Shown in pieces: positions 62,035 to 64,000 of a DNA stretch of 64,000 nt. Position 1 is the first letter of the stretch; every line of letters starts with the position of its first letter. The notes beneath the pieces are model-generated. The model made no database searches and was not told where the DNA came from. It saw only the letters and a list, made by a program, of their open reading frames with translations. The position numbers were made by a program, and so were the translations under genes. Origin of the DNA: Rhynchopus euleeides (taxonomy: Eukaryota; Euglenozoa; Diplonemea; Diplonemida; Diplonemidae); contig OY723292.1 of NCBI GenBank assembly GCA_963210315.1, positions 868,001 to 932,000 on the forward strand, read 5' to 3'.

Positions 62035-63168
62035 ATGGAAGTGTCAGTGATCCATGTCAAGAGCGGGCGGAGCTGTGTCGTCGGTGTTGCGGATGGCGGG
62101 ACCGTGCTCAGCCTGAAGGTGGATGCGCTCAAGGAGATGTTCGTGAGTTCCATCAACGCAGATCGCGAGGCTGCAGGGCTGGCGGCACGCATCGAAGGGT
62201 GTGACGAAGACCTGGACGATGCAGAGCGTGTTGCCAACACAGGTCTGGAGGGTGGGGATCGTGTCCAGCTCGTGTGGAGGTGGCCCCACGTCAAGGCTCC
62301 AGCTGTCTACGACACTGATCACGGTTATACCCGTTGCATCACACTGTCGAGGTGTGGCACCATGTGTTCACTGAGCTACAGGGAAGGACACATCACCGTG
62401 CTCGACACCACAACTGCAGAGGTGATGACGGACCTCACACATGGGGAGCCTAGTGTTTTCTACACTGCATTCTCAGTCTGTGGGACGTGGCTGGCAACGT
62501 GCTCAGGGAACGGCACCATCTGCGTGTGGCTGACAGCAACGTGGGAACAGGTGTGGTGTCTGGAGGAGCACGACTCATCGGTGGGGGTTGCAGGGTGGAC
62601 ACACTGCGGACGTCTCGTGTCGGGCGACGAAGATGGGAAGGTGTGTGTGTGGGACTTGGAGGGCACACCAAGTGCCACAGTGCTGGAGGGGCACAGCGCT
62701 ACTGTTTACGGGATTGCAGTGTCAACTACGAGGATCTTCACCGGGTCAGACGACAAGACCATCCGTGTGTGGGACATCAACACCCTCACCCACACCGACA
62801 CCCTGTCTGACCACACGTATGGTGTGTGCGACCTCTCCCTGAGCAACAACGAGCAGCACCTGGTGTCGTGCTCTGACGATAACTCTCTGAAGGTGTGGTG
62901 CACAACCTCGCTCACCTGCATCCGTACTGTGGCCCTGTCAAGTTCCCCGTACGAGCTTGCTGTGTCACAGCCAGGTGATGTCGTGGCAGTGTCCTTTCAC
63001 GATCACACCAAGTTGTTCAACCTCAGCACCTTGGAGTGCTTGGGACAAGTGGATTCAAAGGGTGAAGGCATTGCACTCAGCCCGTGTGGGAGGTGGGTCT
63101 TCACATCGGACATCCCTTCTGTGAATGTGTGTGCTCTGTGTGACGTTCCGCGTGAGGGCAGCTCTTAA
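62035..63168 (+). CDS. Ubiquitin-like plus WD40 protein, copy 6 (second subfamily)
   Basis: This encodes 377 residues from ATG 62035; the 11 codons before it have no ATG. It is nearly identical to copy 5 in the ubiquitin-like region and in blades 3-5 (VCVWDLEGTPSATVLEG, SGSDDKTIRVWDINTLTH-type). It differs mainly at the exposed loops of blades 1, 2 and 6, for example DTDHGYTRC versus CDDSGNVTVNC, and SSSPYELAVSQ versus LSDAACLLAVSQ. Variation concentrated in loops between conserved strands would fit change at binding surfaces. Function is unknown. Confidence 0.88.
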   Translation: MEVSVIHVKSGRSCVVGVADGGTVLSLKVDALKEMFVSSINADREAAGLAARIEGCDEDLDDAERVANTGLEGGDRVQLVWRWPHVKAPAVYDTDHGYTRCITLSRCGTMCSLSYREGHITVLDTTTAEVMTDLTHGEPSVFYTAFSVCGTWLATCSGNGTICVWLTATWEQVWCLEEHDSSVGVAGWTHCGRLVSGDEDGKVCVWDLEGTPSATVLEGHSATVYGIAVSTTRIFTGSDDKTIRVWDINTLTHTDTLSDHTYGVCDLSLSNNEQHLVSCSDDNSLKVWCTTSLTCIRTVALSSSPYELAVSQPGDVVAVSFHDHTKLFNLSTLECLGQVDSKGEGIALSPCGRWVFTSDIPSVNVCALCDVPREGSS

Positions 63169-64000
63169 GCAGCCACCCTGAACATTGCAAGAAGGTGCTG
63201 GGAGACTTGATTTTCCATTCACTCTCGACGATCAAACCCCCCCACCCTGATGAGTGCCTTGACGTCTGATCATGGGAACCAAAGGACGTTTTTGCATGCC
63301 ATCACAGCCTAATTGCCCACGCAGTACAACAACACAACACAGGATGGAAAAAACACTGGATTTCAGACACAACCTGCATAACGAGTGAAGGGCGATCATT
63401 TTGTGCTCCCTTCTACGTCTATTTCACTCCCCACCCTGACGAAAGGGACACGTGGACCCCCACCCCCTGGAGCGGGGGTATGGACCCCGCTGTCCAGCAC
63501 TTGTTGCCCGCACATGACCCCGGTTGTTTCCGCCCCGATGCCAGCACTTCTCAGCAGGTGCACTGTGGTGACCACTCTGCATCGTACCCTCCATACGATG
63601 ATCGGAGGGATTTGTGTTTGTGCTTGTACTTGGCGGCTTCAGTCGCCTGTACATCCTCATGTAGGCCTGGTGCTGTACACGGGCGATGGGGCGAGAGTCC
63701 TGCGCTGTGTCGGCTGCCGTTGAGTGACTCGCCCGAACCGTTGCAATCCTCGGTGCCACGTGCATCACTAACCTCCGTGCCGCAGCCCGCAGTCGATTCT
63801 CCTCCACTGGGTTCCGCATCGCCCGCGCTGGATTCCCTGCCGATGTAGGACACACCACTGTGTCCGTGTTTTGCTCCCTGCCTTCGCCCCTCCGTACATC
63901 AGCTTTTGCACTGAGCGGTGCCTAATGCAACGGAAAAGCGGTGGCTGAGCTGCCTCCCATCTCCCGTGAGACGCGCTTTTTGACATTGACGTTATTGTGC
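63169..64000. repeat. Family A followed by family B, then unassigned sequence
   Basis: A family A core lies at 63176-63243, ending in CAAACCCCCCCACCC. A family B copy follows directly (63249-63432, GATGAGTGCCTTGACG onward, ending in CTATTTCACTCCCC). Beyond that a 122-codon frame (63480-63848, from an ATG) is open but proline/serine-rich and unrecognised; I do not call it a gene. Confidence 0.55.

Overview
The window looks like a GC-rich, repeat-laden nuclear segment of a unicellular eukaryote. Every confident gene is a single uninterrupted reading frame with no visible introns, and all of them lie on the + strand across 64 kb. Several starts are preceded by a pyrimidine tract and an AG, as expected of spliced-leader acceptor sites. 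The retrotransposon at 42739-46949 has gag, tyrosine recombinase and RT-RNase H in that order, the order described for VIPER elements of trypanosomatids. These traits together suggest a euglenozoan, most plausibly a diplonemid. That assignment is inference: no rRNA, spliced-leader RNA or tRNA is visible here.

Layout. 1-15 kb holds two near-identical ankyrin-repeat genes (2049, 11582) and two WD40 genes (7060, 9876) inside a segmental duplication whose copies differ by mobile insertions. 15-23 kb holds a large unrecognised gene (14975), a third WD40 gene (19557), a non-autonomous hAT element with a truncated BED-type transposase (20855-21900) and a SET-domain gene (22041). 24-28 kb holds a full-length hAT-like transposase gene (24763). 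27-38 kb is mostly non-coding repeats, with a frameshifted fourth WD40 copy (33892-35036) and a Tc1/mariner-like element with terminal inverted repeats of about 240 bp (37495-38827). 39-47 kb holds a TPR protein with a C-terminal ADP-ribosyltransferase-like domain (38918) and the tyrosine-recombinase retrotransposon. 47-51 kb is dominated by a second hAT element (48419-51058) with an exact 8-bp target duplication. 52-64 kb holds a small putative mitochondrial membrane protein, a secreted GH5 cellulase with cysteine-rich modules, and a tandem pair of WD40 genes (60544, 62035).

The most distinctive host feature is a modular family. Six WD40 copies and two ankyrin copies all begin with a domain of about 80 residues that reads like a ubiquitin-type beta-grasp, joined to a repeat domain that could bind partners. 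The repeated duplication, frameshift decay and tail replacement of these genes inside mobile DNA suggest a fast-turnover family. An adaptor or receptor role linked to ubiquitin-like signalling is a hypothesis only.

The non-coding sequence is unusually informative. At least four elements can be delimited by target duplications or by comparison with empty sites. Two short retroposon-like families (A and B here) share constant 3' ends followed by C tracts and have variable 5' ends. A GC-rich hairpin repeat occurs about eight times, once with its loop inverted and once split by a hAT insertion.
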